Positions 1 to 8,555 of a stretch of 64,000 bases of DNA are shown piece after piece. The stretch comes from Verrucomicrobiota bacterium. GTDB taxonomy: Bacteria > Verrucomicrobiota > Verrucomicrobiia > Verrucomicrobiales > Verrucomicrobiaceae. The notes under the pieces are model-generated. The model was not told the DNA's origin. It worked only from the letters and a program-made list of their open reading frames with translations, and searched no databases. Where the stretch lies: NCBI GenBank assembly GCA_025360015.1, contig JANYCZ010000070.1:37983-101982 (forward strand). The letters run 5' to 3'. The position numbers and the translations under genes were made by a program. The first letter of the stretch is position 1. Every line of letters starts with the position of its first letter.

Positions 1-429
1 TGGCCGAAAATCCGTGTGCAGGCTTTTCCCGCCCCATGCCGTCTTGATGATAAGCACCGGCTCCTTGAGCGCCTGGTCCAGCGTGAGGCCAAAGGTGAAC
101 TCAGGCCCGATCTTCCCACCGTCCTGCTCCGGCTTCTGTCTTGAACCGTAGCCGGCCGTGAGCTTGCCAAAGCCCTCGCCGTTGGCTTCGCCAATTCCAG
201 TGAAATACGAGATCCACACATGATCACATGCGGTCGCTTTGCCATCCGCTCCACGCATCTGCCGCAGCAGCGGAGCCGTGGCCGGATCATCGCCGATGTA
301 GTCAAACGTCTCAACCTTCGCATGCCCCTCCATGTTCGACTGCCCGGCAAGAATAAAGATCTTCAGCGGGTTCGCCTCAGATGAAAGCGTCGTTGCAAGC
401 AACGAGACGAGCAAAAGGATGAGTTTCAT
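1..429 (-). CDS. SASA-domain carbohydrate esterase, 3'-truncated by window edge
   Basis: This is the N-terminal 143 codons of a secreted esterase; the gene runs off the left edge. It starts at ATG 429, two bases after the stop of the upstream peptidase gene. A signal peptide (MKLILLLVSLLATTLSSEA) is followed by FILAGQSNMEG, the block I nucleophile motif of the SASA/DUF303 family (sialate O-acetylesterases and acetylxylan esterases of the SGNH fold). The Ser of GQSN is the expected nucleophile. The exact substrate cannot be told from this fragment. The tight spacing suggests co-transcription with the two genes at 432-3415. Confidence 0.8.
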   Translation of the reverse strand, partial: MKLILLLVSLLATTLSSEANPLKIFILAGQSNMEGHAKVETFDYIGDDPATAPLLRQMRGADGKATACDHVWISYFTGIGEANGEGFGKLTAGYGSRQKPEQDGGKIGPEFTFGLTLDQALKEPVLIIKTAWGGKSLHTDFRP

Positions 430-431
430 GA

Positions 432-2177
432 TTACTTTGATTGGACGTCCCAAAGCTTCTCCAGCAAGACAAATATTTCCGGATCATGCTGCTTCAGCTC
501 TTCCCGGTTGAATGGATAGAAGTCATTACGGCTGAAAAACGCCTCCGAGCATTCGGCAAAGTATTCCTTGGCGTTGGTCATGGCGTAGGCCTTGTCCAGC
601 CGCTTCCGCCCCTCCGAGTCCAGCCGCAGCACCCGGTCATACTTGCCAGTCGCTTTCGCATGTTGAAAAGCAGCCTCGATCTCCGCATTCTCAAAACCCA
701 GCACGCGGTCATGATAGGCATGCGCCAGCTCATGCAGTGCAAAATTTGGCATGCGCCGCATTTCGGCTTCGAACGTCCTCACATTGCTGAATTCGACACA
801 CTTAACCATCACGGTGTCCCGGCCATTGTCTCTCAGCCAGGCCGCACCGGGATGATATTCGGCACGGGGACGTGACTTTGGATACTCGGGATTGAAGTAC
901 AGCGGCACCTTGCGCAGCTCCGCCACCGCCTCCGCCGGAACCACGCGCACAAGTTCCTCCAGTTGCGTCCTCAGGAGCTCCATTGCCTTCTCCAGCGCAG
1001 TTGAGTCTGCCTCGATCAGCTTCACATTCACATGAAGTGTCCATCCGGCAATGAGCCGCTGGGTGTAGGGTGTCTTGCCAGTCGCTTCCTGATATTGCTT
1101 CAACTGCTTCTGTTTGATCAGCCCCCGCGCCTGCAAAAGCCGTTCCGGCCACACAAACTTCGGTGCCTGCGCCGGATCATAGCCCGTGAGGTGGCCGGTG
1201 AGGCGTGTCTGCGGCTTCGTGTATTTCAACTCCGTATCACCAAAAACCTTACGGCACAGCGCAGCAAGCTGTGGATCATACGCGATCAATTCAGCGCGGG
1301 TGTTGACGTGATTGTGCTGCGTGTCGTTCTCGCGGTTGTTGTCAAACCAGCTCTGCACGCCTTCGGCCCAGTATTCGTGATGATTCGATGAGGCATAAGC
1401 ACCTTTCCACAGTCCGGCTTTCATCGCGGCATCAAATGAAGCTTTCAGACGCTTGTCGAAAGTGGGATCCACATTTGTCATGCCACGCAGGTGAATGTTG
1501 TGCGCAAACTCATGAATGAGAATGTTTTCCGTATCATACGGATCGCCTTCGTAGGCCAGCAGGTTCTCCTCCGCGCAGGAACAGAACGGATCTGTCTCGC
1601 TGCCGCCGAGCCCTCGCGCGCGTGCGTCCCAGTAGTCTTTCGCGCTCACCGTTTCAAACCCCTTCACGAGCTCCATGTGGGCGAATTCGGGCTGGTCTGT
1701 AGTGAATTCATTGTGCGCAAGGATGCACAGCCGCGCACCGCTGGCGATCATCGCGGTGCGCACGTCGGGTCGCTTGGCAAGCATCATGTCCACCAGATAC
1801 ACCGCCTCCCTTACCGCATACGGACTGACCTTGGCCGAGGCCACGATGGGAAAGCCACCTGCACTGGCTCGCAGCGTGTAGAATGGCGGTGCGCCATTCT
1901 GCGCTGCAGGGTCATATCGAAAGCCCTGCACAGGAACCTTGCTCACTACCTCAGTGTCTTTGCCTCCATCCACAATGACAAAGCGATGCCCCAGCGTGGT
2001 GCCAATGATGAGGTCTTTACCAGGCTCGATTTTGCCATTGGAAATATGCACGCCATCCGGCCTGACCCAGAACACTTCCACGGTATGCGGCGCGGCATTG
2101 ATGATCTGCAGCTTGGGCTGGTCCAGCGCCAGTGCAGGCATGGAAACGAATAAGAGGGCAGCAAGGACGGTTTTCAT
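432..2177 (-). CDS. Secreted protein with VHL-beta-like domain and two HExxH peptidase-like domains
   Basis: A 581-aa exported protein with signal peptide MKTVLAALLFVSMPALA. Residues 22-72 resemble the pVHL beta domain: a Trp37 strand, a DG turn, EPGK and a GHRF strand. Two zinc-peptidase-like units follow. The first has HEFAHNIH at 222-229 and EYWAE at 268-272. The second has HELAHAYH at 482-489 and EYFAE at 538-542. HExxH plus a downstream Glu is the gluzincin layout, and finding it twice suggests an internal duplication. The start overlaps the stop of the amino-acid dehydrogenase gene by 4 bp (ATGA), so the two are probably translationally coupled. Peptidase activity on hydroxyproline-rich protein is inferred from context. 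The family is not one I can name. Confidence 0.75.
   Translation of the reverse strand: MKTVLAALLFVSMPALALDQPKLQIINAAPHTVEVFWVRPDGVHISNGKIEPGKDLIIGTTLGHRFVIVDGGKDTEVVSKVPVQGFRYDPAAQNGAPPFYTLRASAGGFPIVASAKVSPYAVREAVYLVDMMLAKRPDVRTAMIASGARLCILAHNEFTTDQPEFAHMELVKGFETVSAKDYWDARARGLGGSETDPFCSCAEENLLAYEGDPYDTENILIHEFAHNIHLRGMTNVDPTFDKRLKASFDAAMKAGLWKGAYASSNHHEYWAEGVQSWFDNNRENDTQHNHVNTRAELIAYDPQLAALCRKVFGDTELKYTKPQTRLTGHLTGYDPAQAPKFVWPERLLQARGLIKQKQLKQYQEATGKTPYTQRLIAGWTLHVNVKLIEADSTALEKAMELLRTQLEELVRVVPAEAVAELRKVPLYFNPEYPKSRPRAEYHPGAAWLRDNGRDTVMVKCVEFSNVRTFEAEMRRMPNFALHELAHAYHDRVLGFENAEIEAAFQHAKATGKYDRVLRLDSEGRKRLDKAYAMTNAKEYFAECSEAFFSRNDFYPFNREELKQHDPEIFVLLEKLWDVQSK
1893..2114 (-). other. pVHL beta-domain-like segment (partial pocket)
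   Basis: This covers roughly residues 22-95 of the metallopeptidase-like protein. Against human pVHL, aligned from memory without gaps at offset 51, Trp88 corresponds to Trp37, Ser111 to Thr60 and His115 to His64. Tyr98 is replaced by Asn47, His110 by Gly59 and Trp117 by Phe66. The fold looks kept but the hydroxyproline pocket only partly so. Confidence 0.5.
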
Positions 2178-3415
2178 GAGAAGCGGTCGGGGGACAACAG
2201 ATCGAGCGCTACGGGTGGTTTCTCTCCGGCAAGGAGATCGCTGACGATCTTTCCTGTCGCGGGGGCGAGGCTGAGGCCCATCATGGCGTGGCCGGTGGCG
2301 AGGGTGAGATTTTTCCAGCGTTGAGTGCGGCCGATGTAGGGCATGCCATCGGGTGAAACGGGCCGCAAACCGCTCCAGGGTTTTACTTCGGCGAAATCAC
2401 TTTCCTGAAAAGCAGGGAAATAAGAGGCAAAGGAGCGCGTGATGCCGCGCACGCGGCGCTGGGTGATGGATTCATTGAGGCCGGCCATCTCCATGGTGCC
2501 GCCGACACGGAGCGCGCCATCCATGGGTGTGACGGCGAGACGGGCCTCTGTGCAGATGCTGCAGAGCTCCGGAAGTTGTGTCGGATTCGGCAATGTGAGA
2601 CTGTAGCCTTTGCCTGCCTGCATTGGCAGTTTGAGTTTCAGGGACTTCGCCAGGGCCGCTGACCAGACACCGCTGCATAGCACGACTTCCTGACCTTCAA
2701 TTTCGCCTTTTGAGGTTTTGACTGCGCGCAGTGTGCTGTTTTCTACTTCGAAGCCTTGCACTTCTGTTTTCCACAAAAATTCAACACCGAGGCGGGAGAG
2801 CTCGGTTTCGAGGGCGGCGATGAATCTGGTGGGTGAGAGATGGCAGTCTTTGGGGAAGAAGACGCTGCCGCAGACATCCATGGTGATGTTGGGATCGAAT
2901 GCGGCGGTGGCTTTGGCGTCGAGGACTTGAGTGGGAATGCCGAGTGCGTTTGCTTGCGCGGCCATGCGGGCTTCTTCATCGAGGGTGTGCTGCTGTTTGC
3001 AGAGCATGAGGAGGCCGTTTTTGACGAGGCCGAAATCGAGGCCGATGTCTTCAAAGCACTGGCGGCTCAGCAAGCTCAGGTCTCGCAGCACGGGCGCTGC
3101 GGATGCGACGCGCTTTGCCGTGGCGGCTTTCCAGAAGTGCAGGGCCCAGGCGAGGAGATCGAGATCCAGGCGAGGTTTGATGTAGAAAGGCGACTCGGGA
3201 TTCCACATCCACTTGAGGCCGAGTTTGGCCATGCCGGGCGCGGCGAGAGGGATGAAGTGGCTGGGGACGATCATGCCCGCATTGCCAAAGGAGCAGCCGT
3301 CCCGTTGCGCGGAGTTGCGCTCAATGATGGTGACCTGCATGCCGCGCCGGGCGCAGTAGAGCGCCGTGCTCAGGCCGATGACACCGGCTCCGAGTATGGT
3401 GATGTGGGAGGGCAT
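2174..3415 (-). CDS. FAD-dependent D-amino-acid (probably D-hydroxyproline) dehydrogenase/oxidase
   Basis: A 413-aa DadA/DAO-family flavoprotein. The N-terminal GAGVIGLSTALYCARRG is the Rossmann FAD-binding motif, and a C-terminal TGHAMMGLSLAPATGK segment closes the FAD site as in DadA. In hydroxyproline catabolism such enzymes oxidise cis-4-hydroxy-D-proline to 1-pyrroline-4-hydroxy-2-carboxylate. An epimerase and a DHDPS-family deaminase nearby support that role over general D-amino-acid use. It overlaps the following peptidase gene by ATGA and is divergent from the metzincin gene at 3535. No signal peptide, so cytoplasmic or membrane-peripheral. The substrate is inferred. Confidence 0.85.
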   Translation of the reverse strand: MPSHITILGAGVIGLSTALYCARRGMQVTIIERNSAQRDGCSFGNAGMIVPSHFIPLAAPGMAKLGLKWMWNPESPFYIKPRLDLDLLAWALHFWKAATAKRVASAAPVLRDLSLLSRQCFEDIGLDFGLVKNGLLMLCKQQHTLDEEARMAAQANALGIPTQVLDAKATAAFDPNITMDVCGSVFFPKDCHLSPTRFIAALETELSRLGVEFLWKTEVQGFEVENSTLRAVKTSKGEIEGQEVVLCSGVWSAALAKSLKLKLPMQAGKGYSLTLPNPTQLPELCSICTEARLAVTPMDGALRVGGTMEMAGLNESITQRRVRGITRSFASYFPAFQESDFAEVKPWSGLRPVSPDGMPYIGRTQRWKNLTLATGHAMMGLSLAPATGKIVSDLLAGEKPPVALDLLSPDRFS

Positions 3416-3534
3416 CGTGTCAGATAAACTCCGCCGGGCGACGCATCTTGAATGAATCTGGTCTTCCGGACCAGATTATCGACAAGGCGAAGGTTTTTCC
3501 AAGCCTGAAGAGGGCTGCTGCGTTTCATGCGCCG

Positions 3535-5358
3535 ATGCGCATCCTCCGACTCTTGCTTCCTCTGCTGTTTTGCCTCGCCGTATCAGCGGCGGATGTTTTG
3601 AAGGAACTGCTGCCGGGTGAACCGACGCAGGGTGAGCTGGAACGTGCGCGCAGTGTACTGAAGCGATGGGAGGAGGAGGCACCTGAAAAGGCACGGCGGG
3701 TGATGCGCATCTTCTACTGGAGTCCGGCGGATCGTGACCCGCAGCCGGAGTATCGCGCGCGGCTGACGCGGGTAATGCAGCATGTGCAGGATTTTTACCG
3801 GCGTGAGATGGCGGGCTGGGGATTTCCGAATCGCACGATCCAGCTTGAGCTGGAGGAGGATGGGCTGCTGCAACTGCACATGGTGCAGGGGCGACTGAAG
3901 TCTGAGGAGTGTAGCGAGGGTGATCCGAAGGATGGGCGCGAGATCAGGAAGGACTGTCTGAAGGCGCTGCGTGAGGCGGGCGTTGATCGGGAGGCGGAGA
4001 CGCTGGTCATCTTCTGCAATCTGGCGGACTGGGATGCGGAGACGCGCACGATGGGGCACCACAGCCCCTACTATGCGAGTGGCGACAGCCGTAGTGGCAC
4101 GGCGTGGCAGGTGGATTCACCATTGCTGGACGCGGATCTGCTGGCGGTGAAAGATCAGATGATTCAGGACAAGCAGTATGGCCGGATCTCGCTGGGGAAG
4201 TATAACAGCATCTTCATCGGTGGAGTGTGTCATGAACTCGGACATGCGCTGGGGCTGCCGCACTGCAAGGAGTGCGCGGCGGCACGCGCGGTGCGTGGCA
4301 CGGCGCTCATGGGCAGCGGCAATCGAACGTATGGCGATGAATTACGCGGCGAGGGGCGCGGCTCTTTTCTTTCGCTGCCGCACGCCTTGAAGCTGGCGGC
4401 GCATCCGCAGTTTTCCGGCTCGGTGAAACAGATGGAGACACGCGTGCAGGCGGAGTTTTCTGGGTGGCAGTTCAAGCCTTCATCGGACGGACTCGTGGTG
4501 AGTGGCGTGGTGACGCCCAAGCTGCCGGTGCATGCAGTGCTGGCTTATGCGGATCCCTCAGGTGGGGGTGATTATGACAGCGAGATCGCTGCCGCTGTGC
4601 CGGAGAGCGATGGTCGTTTCAAGCTCACACTGCCGCCACCGCAAAAGAGGAATACGAGCATGAGCCTCCACTTTGTGGCGGTGTGCGTGAATGGTGCGGC
4701 GACTGCTGGGGTGTGGTCTTCGCAGGCTCTCACAATGAACGGGCGCATCACCGCTGATGCGGCCTACGATGTGCGCAAGGCGGAGCAGAAGATTGAGTTC
4801 GACCAGCATTGGGCGGCGTTTCACGAAGGCAGGCTTTCCGAGGCGGAATGGGCGAAGCTGACGCCGGGCGTACAGGCTATCCTGCATCGTCTGCAAGCGC
4901 CGGATAAGGCGAAAGGAAAAGCCGCCCCTGATCAAGTGACTGCAAACGAACTGGCGCTGTCAGATGCCATGCCGCTGCATGCGGAGACGGGATGGGGTGG
5001 GGTGCATTTTGACCGCATGCCGGAGGGCGGACCGCTGCCAGGGCCGGAGGGTTTGTTTGAGCATGGGCTCTATGCGCATGCGAACTCAGTCTATGAATAC
5101 GAGCTGGGCGGGCGCTGGGAGAGTTTCAGCGGCAGCGCCTGTGTGCTGCAAGGCGGCTTTGGAAAAGTCGAGGCGACGATCCTTGGAGATGGGCGTGTGC
5201 TGTGGAAATCTGCCGCGCTCAAGGCGGGTGATCCGGGTGCTTTTAAGGTCGAGGTGACAGGTGTGCAAAAACTGACGCTGCGAATCACGGGGAAGGATGA
5301 CATCAATGGGGCGTGGGGCGCGTGGGGTGAGCCGGTGTTGAGGCGTGGGGGGAAGTAG
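3535..5358 (+). CDS. Secreted metzincin-like metallopeptidase with C-terminal NPCBM-like domain
   Basis: A 607-aa exported protein. I chose ATG 3535 because it begins a clean signal peptide (MRILRLLLPLLFCLAVSAA); the upstream in-frame extension is not protein-like. Mid-protein, CHELGHALGLPH matches the metzincin zinc motif HExxHxxGxxH, with Glu as the catalytic base. The last ~130 residues (WGGVHFDRMPEGG, GLYAHANSVYEYELGG) look like an NPCBM/galactose-binding beta sandwich, a carbohydrate-binding module. It is divergent from the D-amino-acid dehydrogenase and convergent with the DPP-IV gene, inside the hydroxyproline locus, so digestion of collagen-like or glycosylated protein is plausible. 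Substrate unknown. Confidence 0.8.
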   Translation: MRILRLLLPLLFCLAVSAADVLKELLPGEPTQGELERARSVLKRWEEEAPEKARRVMRIFYWSPADRDPQPEYRARLTRVMQHVQDFYRREMAGWGFPNRTIQLELEEDGLLQLHMVQGRLKSEECSEGDPKDGREIRKDCLKALREAGVDREAETLVIFCNLADWDAETRTMGHHSPYYASGDSRSGTAWQVDSPLLDADLLAVKDQMIQDKQYGRISLGKYNSIFIGGVCHELGHALGLPHCKECAAARAVRGTALMGSGNRTYGDELRGEGRGSFLSLPHALKLAAHPQFSGSVKQMETRVQAEFSGWQFKPSSDGLVVSGVVTPKLPVHAVLAYADPSGGGDYDSEIAAAVPESDGRFKLTLPPPQKRNTSMSLHFVAVCVNGAATAGVWSSQALTMNGRITADAAYDVRKAEQKIEFDQHWAAFHEGRLSEAEWAKLTPGVQAILHRLQAPDKAKGKAAPDQVTANELALSDAMPLHAETGWGGVHFDRMPEGGPLPGPEGLFEHGLYAHANSVYEYELGGRWESFSGSACVLQGGFGKVEATILGDGRVLWKSAALKAGDPGAFKVEVTGVQKLTLRITGKDDINGAWGAWGEPVLRRGGK

Positions 5359-5409
5359 CCTTGTCGCTGTGCAACAGGGGATTCCTTGTTCCGCAGGAAC
5401 AAGGCTACT
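5354..5409. terminator. Bidirectional terminator hairpin between convergent genes
   Basis: CCTTGTTCC/GGAACAAGG (5384-5392 and 5396-5404) is a 9-bp perfect stem with a 3-nt loop. An outer inverted pair AGTAGCCTTG (5354-5363) and CAAGGCTACT (5400-5409) gives an alternative longer stem. It occupies the whole gap between the convergent metzincin and DPP-IV genes. Confidence 0.6.
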
Positions 5410-7695
5410 TTATGGGTGCAAATGGCGCACCAGAAACTCCATGCGGAGGCGGGAGCCGTAGGGTGTTTCTGCGGCACCATGGCCGGTGCCGATGATGGGC
5501 ATGAAGTCGAAGGTCTTGCCGGCTTTCTGCAAGGCACCAACGACTTGCGTGGTGGTGGCGGGGTCGACGTTGGTGTCGAGTTCGCCGACGATGAGGAGCA
5601 GGCGGCCTTGGAGTTTGTGGGCGTCGTCCTTGTTTGAGCTGCGCGCGTAGCTTTCGTCCACGGGCCAGCCCATCCACTGCTCGTTCCACCAGATTTTGTC
5701 CATGCGGTTGTCATGGCAGCCGCAGTCGGCGACGGCGACGCGGTAGAAGTCGTGATGATCCAGCAGCGCACGCATGGCGTTCTGGCCACCGGCGCTGCCG
5801 CCGTAGATGCCGACGCGGGTGAGGTCCATCCACGGGCGTGTTTGCGCGGCGGCGGTGATCCAGGCGATGCGGTCTGGAAAGCCGGCGTCTTTGAGGTTTT
5901 TCCAGCACACATCGTGGAAGGCTTTGCCGCGATGATTGGTGCCCATGCCGTCGAGCTTGACGATGATGAAGCCGAGCTCGGCGAGGATGTGATGGGTGAG
6001 CAGCCTGCTGAAGTCTTTGGGTGTGAATGCGCTGTGAGGTCCGGCATAGATATCTTCGATGACGGGGTATTTTTTTGCGGGATCGAAGTGCGAGGGCTTG
6101 ATGAGGATGCCATGGATGTCGGTCTGGCCATCGCGGCCTTTGGCGACGAAACGTTCCGGCATGGTCCAGCCTGCGGCGAGGAGTTGGGAGGCATCGGCTT
6201 TTTCGAGTTCGCAGACGAGGCTGCCATCTTGGCTGCGGCGGAGTTCGTGGATGGGCGGAAGATCGGCACGGGAATAGGAGTCGGTAAAGAAGTCGCGCTG
6301 GGGTGAGAACTCGATGTGGTGATTGCCGTCGCCTTGAGTGAGCTGCTGGAAGCCGCCGCCGTCGAAGTTCACACGGCAGAGGTGGAGGTGGTAGGGATCT
6401 TCCTCTTTGCGCAATCCGCTGGCGAGGAACCAGATCTCGCGCTTCGCGTCGTCCACGTGCAGGACTTCACGCAGGGGCCAGGCACCGTGGGTGATCTGGT
6501 TTTTTACTTTGCCGGTTTTGATGTCGTAGAGGTAGAGATGGCACCAGCCGTTGCGCTCGCTCATCCAGAGGAGTTCGTTCGTGGCGTGCAGCCAGTGACG
6601 CCAGGTTTTATGGGTGTAATCGATGAAGGTCTTGGAGGATTCCTCGACGACGATGCGCCCTGCGCCGGTCTTCGAGTCTGCGGCGAGGATGCGGTAGAGC
6701 TGGTGGCCGCGCTGGTTGTAGTCGAAGTAGAACTCGCTGCTGTCCGGGGACCAAGTGACATCGATGTGATGTGATTCGGTGAACGGGTTCTCGAATAGAG
6801 CAGCATCTACCATGGAATAATGTCCATCTGGTCGGACAATGAGAAGGTCAGGCTTGGGCACTGGATCACCAGGCTTCGTGTAGTTGATGGTCTTGAGCTT
6901 CGGTTGCACCTGATCCTTCGGTGAAGAGTCCACTGTCGTTATTTGTCGTTGCGACACAGGTTTGCAGCGCGACACGACAAAGGAGGAGGAATCTGGAGCC
7001 CATAGGGCTGGTCCAGAAAAGTCCCTCATGGAATCTAGCTTCAATGGACGCTGATTGAGGAAGACGAAATTTTGTGTGACCTCAACCTTAGATTTGCCAT
7101 CAGGTGATTTGAAATCGCTCTCAGAAGTTTTTGGTTCAATTGTCTCTTTGGAGATGCCTTTGCCATCGATGATGAGTGTCTGTGACTGAGGGGCAGCCTC
7201 GATGATGGCGAGGTGTTCGCCGGTGCGGCTGGTGATGAGCCATACGTGGCCGTCGAAGGTGTGCTGTTCGCGCTCAGCCCCCGCGCGAATGCCGCCATAG
7301 CGGATGTGCTCGCCTTGCTGATTGATCCAGAATAGATCGACGTCGGCGTCGAGTTGATTGATGAACTTGAGGCCCGACTCCTCGCCGGTGCGGGTAGTTT
7401 TGCGAAGCTCGATTTCTGCGATGGAGGATTTGAGGGCTTCGCTGTCGGGGAGGCCGAGTGCTTTGAGTGACTGCGCGATTTTGCGTTCGCCGGTGTCGGC
7501 CTGGATGAGGACGAATTCGTGTGCCTGCGGCCCGGTTTGGACGCGGTACCAGAACGATTTGCCGTCTGGCAGCCAGTTGGCTTTGAGGTGATCGCGGAAG
7601 ACGAGGTTTTCAGTGCGCTTGGGGAGAGTGAGGGCTTGATCAAAGTCAGCAGCCATGGCGCTCGTTGAGAGCAGGAGCAGCAGGATGGATTTCAT
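5410..7695 (-). CDS. Secreted prolyl oligopeptidase-family (S9B, DPP-IV-like) peptidase with inserted pVHL-beta-like domain
   Basis: A 761-aa serine peptidase with signal peptide [16 protein letters not shown]. The N-terminal half is a DPP-IV-type propeller ([12 protein letters not shown] repeats) and the C-terminal half an alpha/beta hydrolase. The triad is Ser634 in YGGSAGGQ, Asp707 in [10 protein letters not shown] and His739 in GTGHGAAET. Such enzymes remove Xaa-Pro dipeptides. Residues ~108-172, between the first propeller strands and the rest, form a pVHL-beta-like insertion. The gene overlaps the upstream epimerase gene by ATGA, so it is translated with hydroxyproline-catabolic enzymes. 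The simplest reading is release of Pro/Hyp-containing peptides outside the cytoplasm; that substrate link is inferred. Confidence 0.88.
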   Translation of the reverse strand: MKSILLLLLSTSAMAADFDQALTLPKRTENLVFRDHLKANWLPDGKSFWYRVQTGPQAHEFVLIQADTGERKIAQSLKALGLPDSEALKSSIAEIELRKTTRTGEESGLKFINQLDADVDLFWINQQGEHIRYGGIRAGAEREQHTFDGHVWLITSRTGEHLAIIEAAPQSQTLIIDGKGISKETIEPKTSESDFKSPDGKSKVEVTQNFVFLNQRPLKLDSMRDFSGPALWAPDSSSFVVSRCKPVSQRQITTVDSSPKDQVQPKLKTINYTKPGDPVPKPDLLIVRPDGHYSMVDAALFENPFTESHHIDVTWSPDSSEFYFDYNQRGHQLYRILAADSKTGAGRIVVEESSKTFIDYTHKTWRHWLHATNELLWMSERNGWCHLYLYDIKTGKVKNQITHGAWPLREVLHVDDAKREIWFLASGLRKEEDPYHLHLCRVNFDGGGFQQLTQGDGNHHIEFSPQRDFFTDSYSRADLPPIHELRRSQDGSLVCELEKADASQLLAAGWTMPERFVAKGRDGQTDIHGILIKPSHFDPAKKYPVIEDIYAGPHSAFTPKDFSRLLTHHILAELGFIIVKLDGMGTNHRGKAFHDVCWKNLKDAGFPDRIAWITAAAQTRPWMDLTRVGIYGGSAGGQNAMRALLDHHDFYRVAVADCGCHDNRMDKIWWNEQWMGWPVDESYARSSNKDDAHKLQGRLLLIVGELDTNVDPATTTQVVGALQKAGKTFDFMPIIGTGHGAAETPYGSRLRMEFLVRHLHP
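7180..7380 (-). other. pVHL beta-domain-like insertion with intact hydroxyproline pocket residues
   Basis: This covers roughly residues 106-172 of the DPP-IV-like peptidase. Against human pVHL residues 74-121, recalled from memory, it aligns without a gap at a constant offset of 35. The pVHL hydroxyproline-pocket residues Trp88, Tyr98, His110, Ser111, Tyr112, His115 and Trp117 correspond to Trp123, Tyr133, His145, Thr146, Phe147, His150 and Trp152. Only conservative changes are seen. Confidence 0.65.
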
Positions 7696-8555
7696 GGGAT
7701 GCCAAATTGAAACGGATCAGCAGGATCAAGGATGAGGGTGGCCTCGGCGATGATGTAGGCGGTGCCGGTGATGGTGGGAATGATGGCGTTTTCCGTGGGG
7801 GTGTAGCTGCCTTCGAAGACGCTGCCGATGATGCTTTCCTGCCGCCAGATTTCACCGGGGGCGAGTTTTCCATCTGCGGCGAGGCAGGCGAGCTTGGCGC
7901 TGGTGCCGGTGCCGCAGGGGGAGCGGTCGTATTCAGCACCGGGGCAGAGGACGAAGCTGCGGCTGTGATTAGCGGGATCGTGCGGCGGGGCGAAGAGTTC
8001 GATGTGATCGACCTCCGGATGGCCGGCGGCGTGCACGGCGGTGCGCATGGCGAGGCAGGCCTGGGTGAGGTGGGGAATGTTGGAGCGGGTGAGTTCGAAG
8101 CCGTGATCGGACACCAGGAAAAACCAGTTGCCACCATAAGCGACGTCTCCGGTGAAGCCGCCTGCCTGCACGGCTTTGGCTTTGCGGTAAGAGGGGACGT
8201 TGCGGATGCTCACGCGACCATCTTCATGCAGGGTGGCGGTGACGATGCCGACGGGGGTCTCGATGCGGTGCTCTCCGTGTGTGATGCGGCAAAGGTGATG
8301 GAGGGTGATGATGAGGCCGATCATGCCGTGGCCGCACATGCCGAGGAGGCCGACGTTGTTGAAAAAGATGACGCCTGCGGCACAGGTGGGGTCTTTGGGC
8401 TCTAAGAGCAGGGCACCGACGATGACCTCGTGGCCGCGTGGTTCGCAGAGGATGGCGCGGCGGTAGGTTTCGAGTTTTTCCGCACTCACGCCGCTGAGTA
8501 CTACGCGGGTGGGTTCACCGCCAGTGTGGGAGTCAATGATTGAGATGCGCTTCAT
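7692..8555 (-). CDS. 4-hydroxyproline 2-epimerase (proline racemase family)
   Basis: A 287-aa cytosolic enzyme. I chose ATG 8555 because [19 protein letters not shown] is the conserved family N-terminus; upstream codons are not protein-like. Two catalytic cysteines are present: Cys74 in GMCGHG and Cys214 in SPCGTGTSA. This is the Cys/Cys pair of epimerases and racemases, not the Thr/Cys pair of hydroxyproline dehydratases. It would convert trans-4-hydroxy-L-proline to cis-4-hydroxy-D-proline, the substrate of the flavoprotein at 2174-3415. It overlaps its neighbours on both sides by ATGA (start with the deaminase stop, stop with the DPP-IV start). Proline racemase is the alternative, less likely given the pathway context. 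Confidence 0.88.
   Translation of the reverse strand: MKRISIIDSHTGGEPTRVVLSGVSAEKLETYRRAILCEPRGHEVIVGALLLEPKDPTCAAGVIFFNNVGLLGMCGHGMIGLIITLHHLCRITHGEHRIETPVGIVTATLHEDGRVSIRNVPSYRKAKAVQAGGFTGDVAYGGNWFFLVSDHGFELTRSNIPHLTQACLAMRTAVHAAGHPEVDHIELFAPPHDPANHSRSFVLCPGAEYDRSPCGTGTSAKLACLAADGKLAPGEIWRQESIIGSVFEGSYTPTENAIIPTITGTAYIIAEATLILDPADPFQFGIP

Noticed and set aside
441..2244. Long plus-strand frames opposite the dimetallopeptidase-like gene
   Set aside because: They are antisense shadows of a GC-rich gene: no start context, no domain, and Arg/His-rich composition.
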